The notes under the pieces: generated by a model
What the model was told of the DNA's origin: nothing
Database searches by the model: none
The model's input: only the letters and a program-made list of their open reading frames with translations
Part shown: positions 44,628 to 56,189 of the stretch, piece by piece
Numbering within the stretch: the first letter of the stretch is position 1
Layout of the letters: every line of letters starts with the position of its first letter
Program-made: the position numbers and the translations under genes
Source of the DNA: Anthoceros angustus
Lineage: Eukaryota; Streptophyta; Anthocerotopsida; Anthocerotales; Anthocerotaceae
Length of the DNA: 64,000 bases
Assembly (NCBI GenBank): GCA_010909165.1
Contig: VJWM01000044.1
Span: 62,001-126,000 of the forward strand
Reading direction: 5' to 3'

Positions 44628-45329
44628 CTAGGCTGGCTGCTTCCTGGAATCCGAGGGAGTTGCATCCCCTCCTACAGCGCTCTTGACGGTGGCTTCCCCC
44701 ACCTCCCGAGATGAGGGCCAGGGACTCCACCATCGGCTATGAGGCCTCTAGCCAGCTGGTGCTAACTCCAAGTTAGCATAAATGTCTTGTGAAAGTTTGT
44801 GAAATACAAAACTTTGGGCCCTTCATTTTTTTTTTTTTTGGTTAGAGTTGACAAAACTTGGATCAAAACGGACTCGGAAAAGTGCCAAAAGAATTGCTAG
44901 GTATTTCTTTGTGGAAGCTTAGACGCAAGTGAGTGCAAGTAGAGATCTAGGTAGAGGCAAAACCATAGGAAGGCAGTGTTGCAGGTGGGCTGCAACATGG
45001 TGAAGGGATCACAACGGGGTGTGCATCATGACGGCGGAATTTGCAGTGGGGCTGCAAGTCAAAGTGAAGGGAGGCCGTTGTGGTGGCCGCGAGGAGAAAT
45101 GGGTAGCAAGGAGGGTTGATACGAGATGTTGTTGAGGCGTGAGGAGTTCACCGAGGAATAAGTTCAGTGTATTCAAGATGAGTGTTATGCACAAGCCAAT
45201 GGGTGTGCTGGACAATGAAGTGTAATTTCATGTAGTGCCGAGATGGGGCGCCTTTTGTGTGAGGTGTTTCAGCTTATTATATTTGCAGAAGTCCCATGAG
45301 AGCTAATTGGGAGAGTGTTTGAGTAGTGC

Positions 45330-46215
45330 ACCCTACGAGGGGTAGGTGTAGGGGGGTAGGTGTAGGGTGATAGTTGGCCCTACAAGAATGGAGAGGGGCT
45401 CCCTACATGGATAGTTTAAGCCAGTGCGTAGGGTGTCAAAAGCTAGCCCTACATAGATGAGGCGTAGGGTGACAAAGGTGACCCTACATAGGTAGGTCAT
45501 GGGTCCCTACATGTATGTATGTGGGTAGGACGACACCTTGTAGTTAGTAAGTAGGGGGAGCGCTTTATATGTGGAAGGGTAGATAGAACGTAGGGTGGCA
45601 AGAGTGACCGTACATAGATAGAACGTAGAATGGCAAGAGTGATCCTACATAGATGAGGCGTAGGATCATAAGGGTGACCATACATAGATAAGATGTAGGG
45701 TGACAGGGGCTCCCTACGGACGGTAGTTGGCGAGATAGGTAGGTAGGATGAGAGTGTCTCCCTACCGTAGGGAGTGGTGAGGTCTCCTTATCGTAGGGAG
45801 TGGTGAGGTCTCCCTACCGTAGGGAGTGGAGAGCATTCCCTACGTGGGCAGTGGAAGTGGGGCGTGACACTCTACTTGGATACTTGCGAAGCAAACTTTC
45901 CATATTAGGCAGGTTTCAACCTAGGAAGTTGTTAAAAAGGGCTGATCTACATAGATGAGGCGTAGGATCATAAGGGTGACCATACATAGATAAGATGTAG
46001 GGTGACAGGGGCTCCCTACGGACGGTAGTTGGCAAGATAGGTAGGTAGGATGAGAGTGTCTCCCTACCATAGGGAGTGGTGAGGTCTCCCTACCGTAGGG
46101 AGTGGTGAGGTCTCCCTACCGTAGGGAGTGGTGAGGTCTCCCTATGTGGGCAGCGGAAGTGGGGCGCGACACCCTACTTGGATACTTGGGAAGCAAATCA
46201 ACCTAGGAAGTTGTT
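45330..46215. repeat. Satellite-like array with palindromic CCCTAC...GTAGGG cores
   Basis: Short GTAGGGTGNCA units change into a 26-bp tandem repeat around the palindrome CTCCCTACCGTAGGGAG (for example at 46061, 46087 and 46113). A larger block of about 302 bp is itself duplicated (45645 and 45947), including the section ATAGATGAGGCGTAGGAT. The same CCCTAC/GTAGGG motif reappears inside the coding element at 54668-54760, suggesting a common origin. Confidence 0.85.
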
Positions 46216-46526
46216 AAAAAGGGCTGTATATGCAAGGTTGTGGATAAATAGGGTATATTAGGAATAATAGACCATAAATATGTAAGGTAGGTAGTGTAGG
46301 GTGCTTATAACAAGTAGGGCTGCTAAATAGAGGACGGTGGAAATGGTGCCACATGGCAAGGAATCAACAGCCTATATCAAGGAGTTTCACTGTCACTACC
46401 AAAGGGCCATGCAAGCGGGGTGTGTAGGGAGTGGCACCTAGGAAGCCTGCGAGGAATCGCAAGGAAGAGCTTGTGCATGCAAGGGAAAGCTAGAGCAAGG
46501 ACTTGGTGGGAACGCGGTGCCCATGT

Positions 46527-46606
46527 GTGTGCAAGGAGAAGGAGGTGTGCGTGCATAAGGAGTTGTGTGTGCAAGGAGAAGGAGGTGTGCATGCATAAGG
46601 AGTTGT
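46527..46606. repeat. 40-bp tandem duplication
   Basis: A unit with GTGTGCAAGGAGAAGGAGG and GTGCATAAGGAGTTG occurs twice in a row with one or two differences. Confidence 0.85.
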
Positions 46607-46921
46607 GTGTGAAGGGATTTGAAGCACAACTGTGAAGAGGGCAACGGCGCTGATTTTTTTGTGCCTAGGACCTTGCAAGTGAGGGATTTGGGCGCATAAG
46701 GAGCTGTATGTTGTGAGGACATCAAGTTTGAGCTAGGTGGGACTGTGGAGTAAAGAGGAAGTAAGTGGAAAAGGGCTGAAGTTGCTCTCTTGGTGGATTT
46801 TGTGTGGCGAGTGAAGAAATCTCGCAATTGTGTGTAGAAACTGAGGTGACAACTAGGTGGAAACGAGCATGTGGGCGTGCCCAAGCTTGTCTTGTTTGTG
46901 CAATTATTTTGAAGGTGCAAG

Positions 46922-47177
46922 ATGGTGAAAGCGCCTGCACCTAAGAAGGGCAAGGTGGTTGCTAGGGAGCCAGGAGAAGAGGTACAGATGCTTGAATTTA
47001 ATTGCTTCCCTGCACAGGTGGAGGCTAGGCACTTGGTAGCATTCAGACAGGTTCTTTGGAGAGCCCAACAAGCGCAATCGGTGTATGATGGGCCTATGTC
47101 GACAGAGATGATAGAGGAATGCTTTATAAACTTCACTATGCCACGGCAGGAACTTGAGGAACTGGAAAATAGGGATG
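46922..47177 (+). pseudogene. 5' piece of an interrupted gag-like coding element
   Basis: The frame starts MVKAPAPKKGKVVAREPGEE and continues VEARHLVAFRQVLWRAQQAQ to EELENRD. It then runs into a block (TGTGGCGCGACTTTC) that recurs elsewhere and looks like the start of an LTR, so the frame is cut. The mostly hydrophilic helical composition is reminiscent of plant retroelement gag-like or accessory proteins, but no capsid or zinc-knuckle motif is visible. Further pieces that seem to belong to the same protein lie at 48480-48780, 53951-54699 and 56190-56986. Confidence 0.5.
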
Positions 47178-48440
47178 TGTGGCGCGACTTTCACCGGACG
47201 GCGCACAATCCCGTGTCGTTGTAAGGAGTTCGTTCCACGAGGAATGGTCTCGTGCTTTTTCGCCTCGAGCTCTGACCTATCACCCGAACGGACTTCATTA
47301 TGTTGGGTCCGGCTCCACAACCCTAAGTGTGCCCTCCACAACTCGTCGGACGACGCCCAACACCGGACCTTCCCACAAACCCGGGTTTCTCCAAGACCAA
47401 AAACAGTTTAGCGGCGCGTTCCTCCATCGATCTACGTACTCTAGCGGCCCGGCGCTCCTCAACTCTGTCCGGCCACAACTCCACCTCAACACACACGCCG
47501 CAACGCGACCCTCCTCTCTTGTCCATCACCAGCTGGTAGTCACAACACCAACACGCCGATGTATTCACACCGCCTTGCCCCTTCCAGGCCCACGCTCGGA
47601 GAAGTAGCTGCGACCTGCGACCACAGCCTCCGGCTCCAGCCTCCAAGGATGGCTTCCGCCAGTCACCCCAAGCGCCTCCTAATCCCTCCGACCGCTTCAC
47701 GTCGCAGAGAAGTGACTCGCACTGCAACTCCACCTCAAAGTTAGTCTCAGACCGAGAATTCACCCATGAGCACCTCCTAAGCTCAGTCCGCCCCCGGTGC
47801 ACCCATCAAGCGTGTTGGCGGGCTCGTCACGAGCTCTAACACATCCTCTACCACCAATTAATCCCGCACGCGACGGGAACTCACTCCGCTCCTCAAGCAC
47901 GAAAGGCAAGAGCACACGGAGCGCGAAGATGGTACCCGGGATAGTCTGCCTGGTCTAGGGCGCCTAGGCCTCCTTATACTTCCCACACCCTAATCTAACC
48001 CACCTATGTATGTACCCTAACCCAGGGTCGTGGTAACCGCCAAGACGTAACTCATCATTCCACCAGACTTCGTCCACCAGCTGCTTCCCCGCCAAGCAGC
48101 AGATCCATTCCAGACTATGCCATCCGGACTAACCCGCCCGGCCAGACCACATCCGGACTAAGTCGCGACAGACTCCATCCGCATTAGGCGCCCGGCCGGA
48201 CTTACTCGTCGCCCTTCGGCGGACTTACTCCATCGAGCGCTCGGCGGACTTACCGTCGAACGCTCCCGGCGGACTTACTCCGTCGAACGCCGCTCGGCCG
48301 GACTCACTCCATCGAACACCGCTCGGTCGGACTTACTCCGTCGAACACCGCTCGGTCGGACTTACTCCGTCGAACGCCGCTCGGCCGGACCACTCCGTCG
48401 GACCCCGCCCGGACGGACCTAGGGTCTAGGGATTGCACAC
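47178..48440 (+). mobile_element. LTR-like insertion
   Basis: The block starts TGTGGCGCGACTTTC followed by CACAATCCCGTGTCGTTGTA. The same start occurs at 56934 and 58079. It splits a coding frame that seems to resume near 48480. The right border is not sharply defined: a TAGGGAT at 47171 and again at 48426 would be compatible with a target-site duplication, but the end does not show the canonical CA. No polymerase genes are inside, so it would be a solo LTR or related non-coding element. Confidence 0.45.
48240..48420. repeat. About 29-bp tandem repeat
   Basis: Units of the type GGACTTACTCCGTCGAAC followed by GCCGCTCGGC are repeated five to six times with indels, at the right end of the LTR-like block. 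Confidence 0.85.
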
Positions 48441-48479
48441 TAGTGCAATCTGGCCAAAACGGCCTTATTGGCTAACTCC

Positions 48480-48780
48480 TCCCTATCCCTCTTAACAGTA
48501 ACGACCCAAAAAAACAAAACAAGCCTAAGACAAGTCGCCAGGAGTACGGACATCGGATTTGGCACTCCACAGGATGCAAGGACTGATCCAAGGTGCTGGA
48601 CAGCCCAACACATCCGACAGGTATATGGAAGGCCAAATGAGGAGGCTCAAGAGGGGATTGCGATCATGGAGCTTGAAAAGAAGGTTGAGGAGAAAGAAGA
48701 AGAGAAAAAGGAGAATAGGAAGTGTCATGAGCTGCTTGAGAAGGCTATGGACATGTTACAATGCGGGCATAAGTCTAGAG
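48480..48780 (+). pseudogene. Middle piece of the interrupted gag-like element
   Basis: One frame is open to 48780 and encodes CWTAQHIRQVYGRPNEEAQ followed by a charged coil ELEKKVEEKEEEKKENRK and MDMLQCGHKSR. It ends exactly at the left terminus of the CACTA transposon. Joining it to the sequence after 53950 keeps the frame open (KSR followed by GKGGW and EELKEEKWRMFTKI), which supports a later insertion into a formerly continuous coding sequence. Confidence 0.6.
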
Positions 48781-50912
48781 CACTACTAGGAAACCATGCC
48801 CTTTACTAACGTCTGTTTTTTAGAGAGATGAGAGAGCGGAGCACCTGTTCGTTTTACTACAGGGCTTTATTTGCCGAATTATTCTCCTGAAGTATACAAC
48901 TAGACTTTACAACATGGGTTGCGGTGTTTTACTACGGTTGGGTTTCGCCGCGACTCAATACGATTACGTGGCAGTGGCGAAAGTCTCTTATTACGAAGGC
49001 AATTTTGGATCACAACAAGATAGAAAACTTTACTACGCAAGTATGGAATTTACTACCTGGAGTTTTACTGGTGGGTTAGTTTTTTCAGGTTTAGAAGTGT
49101 TTTACAGTGAAAGTTTACCTTTTCCTAAGACTCTTATTTACTATCCAGCTATATTTTTTTACTACATGCCTGGATTTACAACGGGTTGTCTTTTACTAAG
49201 TTATCAAAAGCATTACAGCATGGCTTTTTTTGCGAATTTTTAGGGCTTGCCACAAACCCTAATTTGCACACCCTATATATGCTCACACTAATGGGGGTTT
49301 GGGCCAAAACGCGCCTTTATGGCATCCCATAGAAGGCGCATGGTATGTCGTTGCTCGTCCACCCATGTGAGTATCCCGCCACGGGCATCAATTCCAAAGA
49401 TTGAATCTATCTCCGAAGGCAACGCCCACTACCATGAACCGCATGCGGAACTCGAAACTCTTTTGGGGACAGCTGAACAATTCTATGGGCGTCCTCTGCG
49501 CTCACGATGGTGTCGTGGGGTAGTTGACCTCGAACCGCCCATGCGTGATCAAAGGTGGCGGATGGTGGCCTCGCGGCGGTGTATTCCGCCATCCATCTCC
49601 GGAGATCCTGCCGGTACGCATCGATGCTTGTTAATCACAACCACACAGGAAAACCGGAAAAGCATTCACATATGTCGGGACTAATGGCGATTAGGTTTTG
49701 GGGAGTCGCGATCGGGTTGCGAGACATGCGACACCAAGGCGGCCATGGTTAAAGACATGGCGAGGCATCGATGTGCCGCGGCTCATGGCCGAGGCACAAG
49801 CATATCCCTCGGCTCATGGCCATGGCATGCGCAAGTCCTCGCCGCATATGGTCGCCCTTCAGCGCGCCTCTCAAAACAACCCCTGGTACACATGTAGATA
49901 CGCAAGAGGGTGCATCCATGCCAACCGAATCAACAGTGAAAATTGTCGCCATGTGAAGGGAAATTGGGACATGCTCACCGTAATTCGGGCTCCAAACTTG
50001 AGTTCGCAGACGCCAATCGCCGTAATAAATCATGACTCCCAACGATCACGAAGGCGGTGGCCTTCTTATGGCTTGGACCGCCAATGGCTCATCGCCACGT
50101 GTCTTCAGTTAGATAGGCGTTTCAATGCTACATTGAACGGCATGCCGACACGTGGTCTATGCACAGGCGCGTGCTTCTTAGAGAACTCGAGTGGTCAAAT
50201 ACACCAGACTGTGGTCAAAGCTTCACACAGACACATACAATGGCTCCATTAAAAAGAGTTTCCTTCAGTGCCTTATAAGCTGGATTTCCTTTCCTTGGGT
50301 CTCGGGGTTTCCATGGAATATCCCATTTTTACCATGGTCAGATAGTATAGGTTATATTCTAGGATTACCGAGGCCTGAGGACAAGCACTGATAGGGTTCC
50401 TGGGCCTCAAGCGTTGAAAACGGCGAGGCTGATCGATGCCCTTACCATGGCCCGAGGACAAAAAATAATTAAGGTTCCTTGGCCTTGCGTTGAGCGAGCT
50501 GCCCTTTTCCATGGCTCAAGGACAATATAAAACTACATACGTATAAATACAAGCAAACGGAATTCAAACGGCAAGAAAGCGGTGGATGTAGGGATGGTAT
50601 CTGGCGAACTCACCTGTTGCGACCACGTTCCCGCCAAAAACCCCAAAAACCCTAAACGGCAGCGAACCGCGTCGGGTCTACTCGATTGATGTCAGTACCA
50701 CGTTGGTAGAGATAACAGGCCAGCTACAATTGCGGGTTACTGAGGGCACTTGGCGTATAAGCGGCGGGGATTGAAGCCACATCAGCCCTCTTTTGGAGAC
50801 TTTAGGACTTAGGGTAAGGATGCAAGTTTTATAGCGATGCGTTCTTCGCCATTTCAAGCTTCAAGTATGGGCATGCCGTTCTTTCCATTGCTCTTGTTAA
50901 TCACAACCAACC

Positions 50913-51488
50913 ATGGGTCCAGATGCCAAAATCGCAGAAGATCGAGTTGCGCAGAGGCGAACAAGGACACTCGGCGGTGGCGGCGGTGGCAATGGTTGCG
51001 GAGATCTTTGTGGAGGCTGTGGAGGGATGACTGGTCTGGACCCAAAGTTGGTTGCGCTTGACAAGAACCTGGATGTGGCTGCCAATTTACTCGGACCAAC
51101 CCCCCAGAGATTAAAGGGCACCTGGCGGAAGGTTAAAGAATCACGGAAGATGTCTATGTCTGTAGGGAACAGCGAGGATGTAGAGCTCACAAAGAAACGG
51201 GCTTCAAGGAGGCCTGGGGTTTCTCGCGGGCGCGAACGGGGCAATGGGAAAAAAAGGGATGCATCCCAGCGGGTGTCCTTGATGGCAGGTTTAGGTTGCG
51301 ATGGCCATGGAAGAGCGTGGAGTAGCCAAGATGGCGCGAGCAAGCGTGGCCGTGGGTTCTCACATGTTCCAGAGTCGCGGCGGCCCAAAACCCGTGCTGC
51401 CACCGCTAAGGCAAAGGCCGCCGCCGAGTGCTCGAGCTTGAATGATGATGTGGGGCGGAGGCATGGTATGCGGACAAGGTTTCGATGA
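50913..51488 (+). CDS. Basic Gly-rich reading frame inside the CACTA element
   Basis: The 191-residue frame starts MGPDAKIAEDRVAQRRTRTL and has a Gly-rich run with two cysteine pairs (GCGDLCGGCGG), then a long Lys/Arg-rich tail. Further frames downstream (to 52099) end KRGPKRKRVHDIITALP and contain a repeated CRDVEG/CRNVEE motif. I recognise no family. The location within transposon borders makes an element-encoded or captured protein the best reading. Confidence 0.3.
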   Translation: MGPDAKIAEDRVAQRRTRTLGGGGGGNGCGDLCGGCGGMTGLDPKLVALDKNLDVAANLLGPTPQRLKGTWRKVKESRKMSMSVGNSEDVELTKKRASRRPGVSRGRERGNGKKRDASQRVSLMAGLGCDGHGRAWSSQDGASKRGRGFSHVPESRRPKTRAATAKAKAAAECSSLNDDVGRRHGMRTRFR

Positions 51489-52512
51489 GGATGCCGTGGA
51501 CGAGGCGTCCGCGTTCGAGGAAGACGCCGAGTCCGATTGACATCGACGAAGAAGGGCGCCGCAAAGTGAAGCAAACAAGCGGATCTATGCCCGGGCGTTA
51601 CGGACGATGTCGATTTCACGTGCATGGGTTCGCGTGGCATCAATCAAGCAACACAACCGTTTCGCAGATGCGACAATAGAGGTTACCTCGTCGGCAACCA
51701 CGATGCCTTGATTGAGAATGATGGGGCTGAGACCGATGCTCCACCGAACTTTGAGAACGAAGCACATGGCGCGAATGCCGTGTACGGCAGTCCTAAAAAC
51801 CAAGCTGTGGGAATTTCTCGCCATGTGAAGGTCGAACCACGAGAACCTGTCAAGATGCATCTGAGCCTGCCAATTCTAACAGTTGAATGCTGAATATCCG
51901 GATGCGTGGCTTCATTGGGGAATGCCGCAATGTGGAGGAAAATGTGGACACCCTTCCAACCGAATGTCGTGATGTAGAAGGCGATGCGACACCATTCCAC
52001 CAATGCCGCGATGTGGAGGTGAAGGGAAAGAGAGGCCCAAAGCGGAAGAGGGTTCACGATATCATCACGGCGCTTCCTTCACATCTCGCACTTTGGTAAG
52101 CACGCTAGTTTGTAGCTCTTGTTATGGTTTTTATTGTAAGAGCGTAATGGTGGCCGTGTGTGCGAATTAAATTTCATCCCGTTTCACGCCTTGCTATTTC
52201 AAGCCTTCTTTGTTTCAAGCTCGGCTGTTTATGTTTGCAAGCGACCATGTGACCACGTTCACGACCATCAAACCCGTTAACGTTGTCATTGTGCTAAGCT
52301 GTTTGAAGACCGAATTAGGCTGATTAAACTCTAACTTTGGTGTCATAGTACTAATCTTGCTGCAACTCCTCGTGTTTTTCGTGGTTTATATACCAAGAGA
52401 GTCCTCATTCATACCCATGAAGGATGAGTCCATTTTATGTCCGGTACATATGCAATCCACTCATATATCCCTTTTGAAACAAACAGACGCCACCCAGCCT
52501 TCATGTTGAGAC

Positions 52513-52860
52513 GTGTGTGCAAACTATGACTGGGCCATGGGAGTTTCAGCCTATTGTCTTGCGCTTTTGAGCACTAATTTGAAGTATTGGAGGAACAATG
52601 TTAGAAAGGAGGCCCGTTATTTTTGGGGAAGAAGTCTAACCCCAAGATGTCCCGAAGGTGTGAAGCAAGAGTATTGGGATGTGTTTTTGAAGGAGGAGCA
52701 AGACAAGATAAGCGGAGTTGTGGCCCTAGTCGGAAAAGCTGCCATGAGCGGGATGAAGGAGGTAGGAAGCAATACATATTCTTGCTTTGGATATGGTGGT
52801 CGGAAGGGGTTTCGCAGAGGTTTAGAGCAAAAATCTGAGGGAACCAAGCGGATGAGATAA
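52513..52860 (+). pseudogene. En/Spm Transposase_24-like fragment
   Basis: The segment KYWRNNVRKEARYFWGRS with TPRCPEGVKQEYWDVFLK resembles the signature region of plant Ptta/En/Spm-type proteins, which normally have a lysine-rich region before and a longer C-terminal helix after. The open frame is short and no neighbouring exon restores a full protein. It fits the CACTA borders around it. Confidence 0.5.
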
Positions 52861-53950
52861 AGGCTGAGGTAGCAATCATGGGTCTTGGCTTTGAGAGTGT
52901 TTTGGAGGAGTCCAAAACCGGACAGAGTTGGGTCCGCAGTTGGGGCAAATGGGGAGAAGGAGAAGGCTATTGTGGTGTGGGACATGTTGAAGGAGGCGGG
53001 ATACCTAAGCGATGAATGCGACGGAAGATCATGGAAGCCATCATGAAGCTAAATGTTGCGATGATGGGTGGATGGTGAGGATTATCTTCCCGCAAATTGG
53101 CGAAGGATCTTGAGATTCGAGGATGCATAAGCACACTTTAGGTGAGAGTCTTGGTTCGTGTTGAGACAACCTCTTTGTCTATGCTTGTTCGAATTTGCTA
53201 ATGGCATCCTTTTTGGAAGTTGGATTATTCTTGGGGCCATGCATTAGAGTTCTTGTTGGTGGAGATGAGAATTGCACCTAGTGGAATGTAGGGATGAGCT
53301 AAAGACTAGAGTGTAGAATAGTTGCGTGATGCAGTGCGGATAGTAGATTCGAGGCCATTTTTGTCAACATACTCCCAAACACCCTAAACTCTAAGCTACT
53401 TATACTACGGATGTTTTACTACGCCTTTTTCTAGTTTAGCAATGGAAACCCTTGTAGTATGCACTACAAGTGGTTTCTGAGCTTTTACTACAAAGTTTTA
53501 CTATAGGTGTTTATTAGTCGTTTTACATGGCATTTTACTACGGACGTTTTACTACATGGCATTTTACTACAGACGTTTTAAAAGAGACCCCAGTTAACAA
53601 ACCATAGGTTAAATAATACCAGTTAATAAATCATGGTTAATTAACACTAGTCAACAAACCTTGGTTTATTAACCGGTGATCTAGGTTTATACGTTTTACA
53701 CCCGTAGTAAAAAATGGGGTTAATTTATGTAGTAAAGTAAACTATAGGTCCGTACTAACCTTATATATAAATAAATTACTCCGTATATATGTTGTATTAA
53801 ATTATAGTATATAGCCCGGTATACGGTATGGGAACATTACCACGGAAATTAACGCTTTGTGTTTACTACGGGCGTTTTACTACTGTAGTAGTAACCCTGT
53901 TGTAAAACCCGTTGTAAAGTCCGTGTTAAAGGGCATGGTTTCCTAGTAGT

Positions 53951-54699
53951 GAGGGAAAGGTGGTTGGTGCACTGAAGAACTCAAGGAAGAGAAATGGAGA
54001 ATGTTTACTAAGATTCTCCTTGGATTGGTGAGTGCTCAACGGAAGACATATCTTAGTGATGCGCAGCTATATTTCATCCGGAGGTTGTCTAGGGGGGCTA
54101 CTCCGGATTGGGGAATGGTAATGTATGATGTTTATACTGCACATTGCGCAAGGTTGCTTATGCCCAATGCGAGGAATCCAAGAGCACGCAGAAATACGTA
54201 CCTCTCCACCTACCTGATTCATATTTATGAGCTCCAAGGATTATTGAAGCAAGGAGAATTGGAATTTTCCAAGATGGATTTCCAAGTGGTATCATTGGAT
54301 GCAGGAATCCCTAAGCCCGTGAGAGAAGTCCCCCCAACAAGAGACGGGAAGAAAAGGAAAGCAATGGAGGAGCCTACTACGGTGTCCTACGCAGATGAGG
54401 AAGGAGAAGAAGAAGAAGTTCATCCAGCGAGAGCATCGGGGAAGAGAGTGGTAGGAAGAGGTGAGTCGGATCCACTCCCTATGACGGTGGAGAGTGAAGA
54501 AGCCCTCGTGGAGAGAGTCAAGGCAGCTTCCATTGCGGAGGAAGCTGCAAGAAGAGCTGGTATGGGAGGAAGAGAAGGAGAAACCAGCAAGTCCGCGGAA
54601 CTTGGGCAAGTAGGAAGGGCTAGCATAACCAATGGGGCTGCAGTAGGGAGGCCCACTGCTGTCCCTACGGTAGGGGCAGCACAGATGACGGTAGGGTGA
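53951..54699 (+). pseudogene. Third piece of the gag-like element
   Basis: From the CACTA border the frame is open: EELKEEKWRMFTKILLGLV, then SDAQLYFIRRLSRGATPDWG, a basic stretch GKKRKAMEEP, an acidic run EEGEEEEVH and an Ala/Gly-rich tail. It stops in the CCCTAC/GTAGGG repeat at 54699, where a one-base change moves coding to another frame (DPTVGSERRVE onward). The block LSDAQLYFI...PDWGMVMYDVY looks like a folded domain but is not one I can name. A second, more damaged copy lies at 55309-56185. Confidence 0.5.
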
Positions 54700-55308
54700 G
54701 GGACCCTACTGTAGGGAGTGAGCGTAGGGTCGAGTCCCCTACGACGGGTGTGGCACCCGAGGTAGTGAGGGGGGTGCAAGTGTCCCTACCTATAGGCGTA
54801 GGGGCTCCTAGTGGAGTGGCAGCCGCGATGGATAGGCCTATGGAGGGGCCCAGTGAAGGAGGCGTTCACATGAGCCAGAGAATGGAGCTAGGGGGTGACA
54901 TGGTTTTGGAATTGGAACAAACCATAGGTTAAATACCAGTTAATAAATCATGGTTAATTAACACTAGTTAACAAACCTTGGTTTATTAACCGTGATCTAG
55001 GTTTATACGCTTTACACCCGTAGTAAAAATGGGGTTAATTTATGTAGTAAAGTAAACTATAGGTCCGCATTAACCTTATATATAAATAAATTACTCATAT
55101 ATGTTGTATTAAATTATAGTATATAGCCAGATACTGATGGGAACATTACCACGAAATTAACGCTTTGTGTTTACTACGGGCGTTTTACTACTGTAGTAGT
55201 AACCCTGTTGTAAAACCCGTTGTAAAGTCCGTGTTAAAGGGCATGGTTTCCTAGTAGTGAGGGAAAGGTGGTTGGTGCACTGAAGAACTCAAGGAAGAGA
55301 AATGGAGA

Positions 55309-56185
55309 ATGTTTACTAAGATTCTCCTTGGATTGGTGAGTGCTCAACGGAAGACATATCTTAGTGATGCGCAGTTGTATTTCATTTGGAGGTTGTCTAG
55401 GGGGGCTACTCCGGATTGGGGAATGGTAATGTATGATGTTTATACTGCATATCGCGGAAGGTTTCTCATGCCCAATGCGAGGAATCCAAGAGCACGAAAT
55501 ACATACCTCCACCCACCGATTCATATTTATGAGCTCCAAGGATTATTGAAGCGTGAATTGAATTTTCCAAGATGGATTTCCAAGTGGTATCATTGGATGC
55601 GAGGAATCCCTAAGCCCGTGAGAGAAGTCCCCAACAAGAGACGGAAGAAGAGGAAAGCAATGGAGGAGCCTACTTGTCCCACGCAGTGAAGGAGGAGAAG
55701 AAGTTCATTCAATGAGAGCATCGGGAAGAAGGTGGTAGGAAGAGGTGAGTTGGATCCACTCCCTATGGCGGTGGAGAGTGAAGAAGCCTCGTGGAGAGAG
55801 TCAAGGCGCTTCCATTGCGGAGGAAGCCGCAAGAAGAGCTGGTATGGGAGGAAGAGAAGGAGACAAGAAGCGGAACTTGGGCAAGTAGGAAGGGCTAGCA
55901 TAATCAATGGGGCTGCAGTAGGGAGGCCCACTGCTGTCCCTACGGTAGGGGCAGCACAGATGATAGAGGTGAGGGACCCATCAGAGGGAGTGAGCGTAGG
56001 GTCGAGTCCCCTACGACGGTGTGGCACCCGATGTAGTGAGGGGGGTGCAAGTGTCCCTACCTATAGGCGTAGGGGCTGCTCCTAGTGGAGTGGCAGCCGC
56101 GATGGATAGGCCTATGGAGGGGCCCAAAGGAGGCGCTCACATGAGCCGAGAATGGAGCTAGGGGTGACATGGTTTTGAATTGAAC
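55309..56185 (+). pseudogene. Duplicate of the third gag-like piece, frameshifted
   Basis: Same sequence as 54001-54918 but with numerous short deletions. The frame breaks soon after RNPRAR and again after MEEPT, so it cannot be translated as one protein. Confidence 0.7.
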
Positions 56186-56189
56186 GACC

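Larger units (their letters stand above)
48781..53950. mobile_element. CACTA (En/Spm-type) DNA transposon, about 5.2 kb
   Basis: The left end reads CACTACTAGGAAACCATGCC and the right end is its inverted complement, GGTTTCCTAGTAGT, then G. With a terminal at 53950 the flanks give a 3-bp target-site duplication GAG (48778-48780 and 53951-53953), as expected for the superfamily. Both subterminal regions are packed with TTTACTAC motifs in mixed spacing (48783-49220 and 53400-53930), the usual transposase-binding repeats. Inside are broken frames, one resembling plant Transposase_24-type sequence. No intact catalytic transposase was found, so the copy is probably non-autonomous. Low divergence between the termini suggests a fairly recent insertion. 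Confidence 0.85.
53599..56185. repeat. 1.3-kb tandem duplication spanning CACTA end and flanking element
   Basis: Unit A (about 53599-54918) begins AACCATAGGTTAAAT in the CACTA subterminal region, crosses the CACTA right end and ends in ATGGTTTTGGAATTGGAAC. Unit B (about 54919-56185) repeats it, including a second copy of the CACTA right terminus near 55230-55258. Unit B is about 55 bp shorter because of many scattered 1-6 bp deletions. The duplication must post-date the CACTA insertion. Confidence 0.9.

Noticed and set aside
43151-46606. Direct repeats that could look like a CRISPR array
   Set aside because: The repeats are contiguous or variable without unique spacers of even length, and the window is clearly eukaryotic.
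48914-49243. 109-codon Tyr/Phe-rich frame
   Set aside because: It is produced by subterminal TTTACTAC repeats of the CACTA element.
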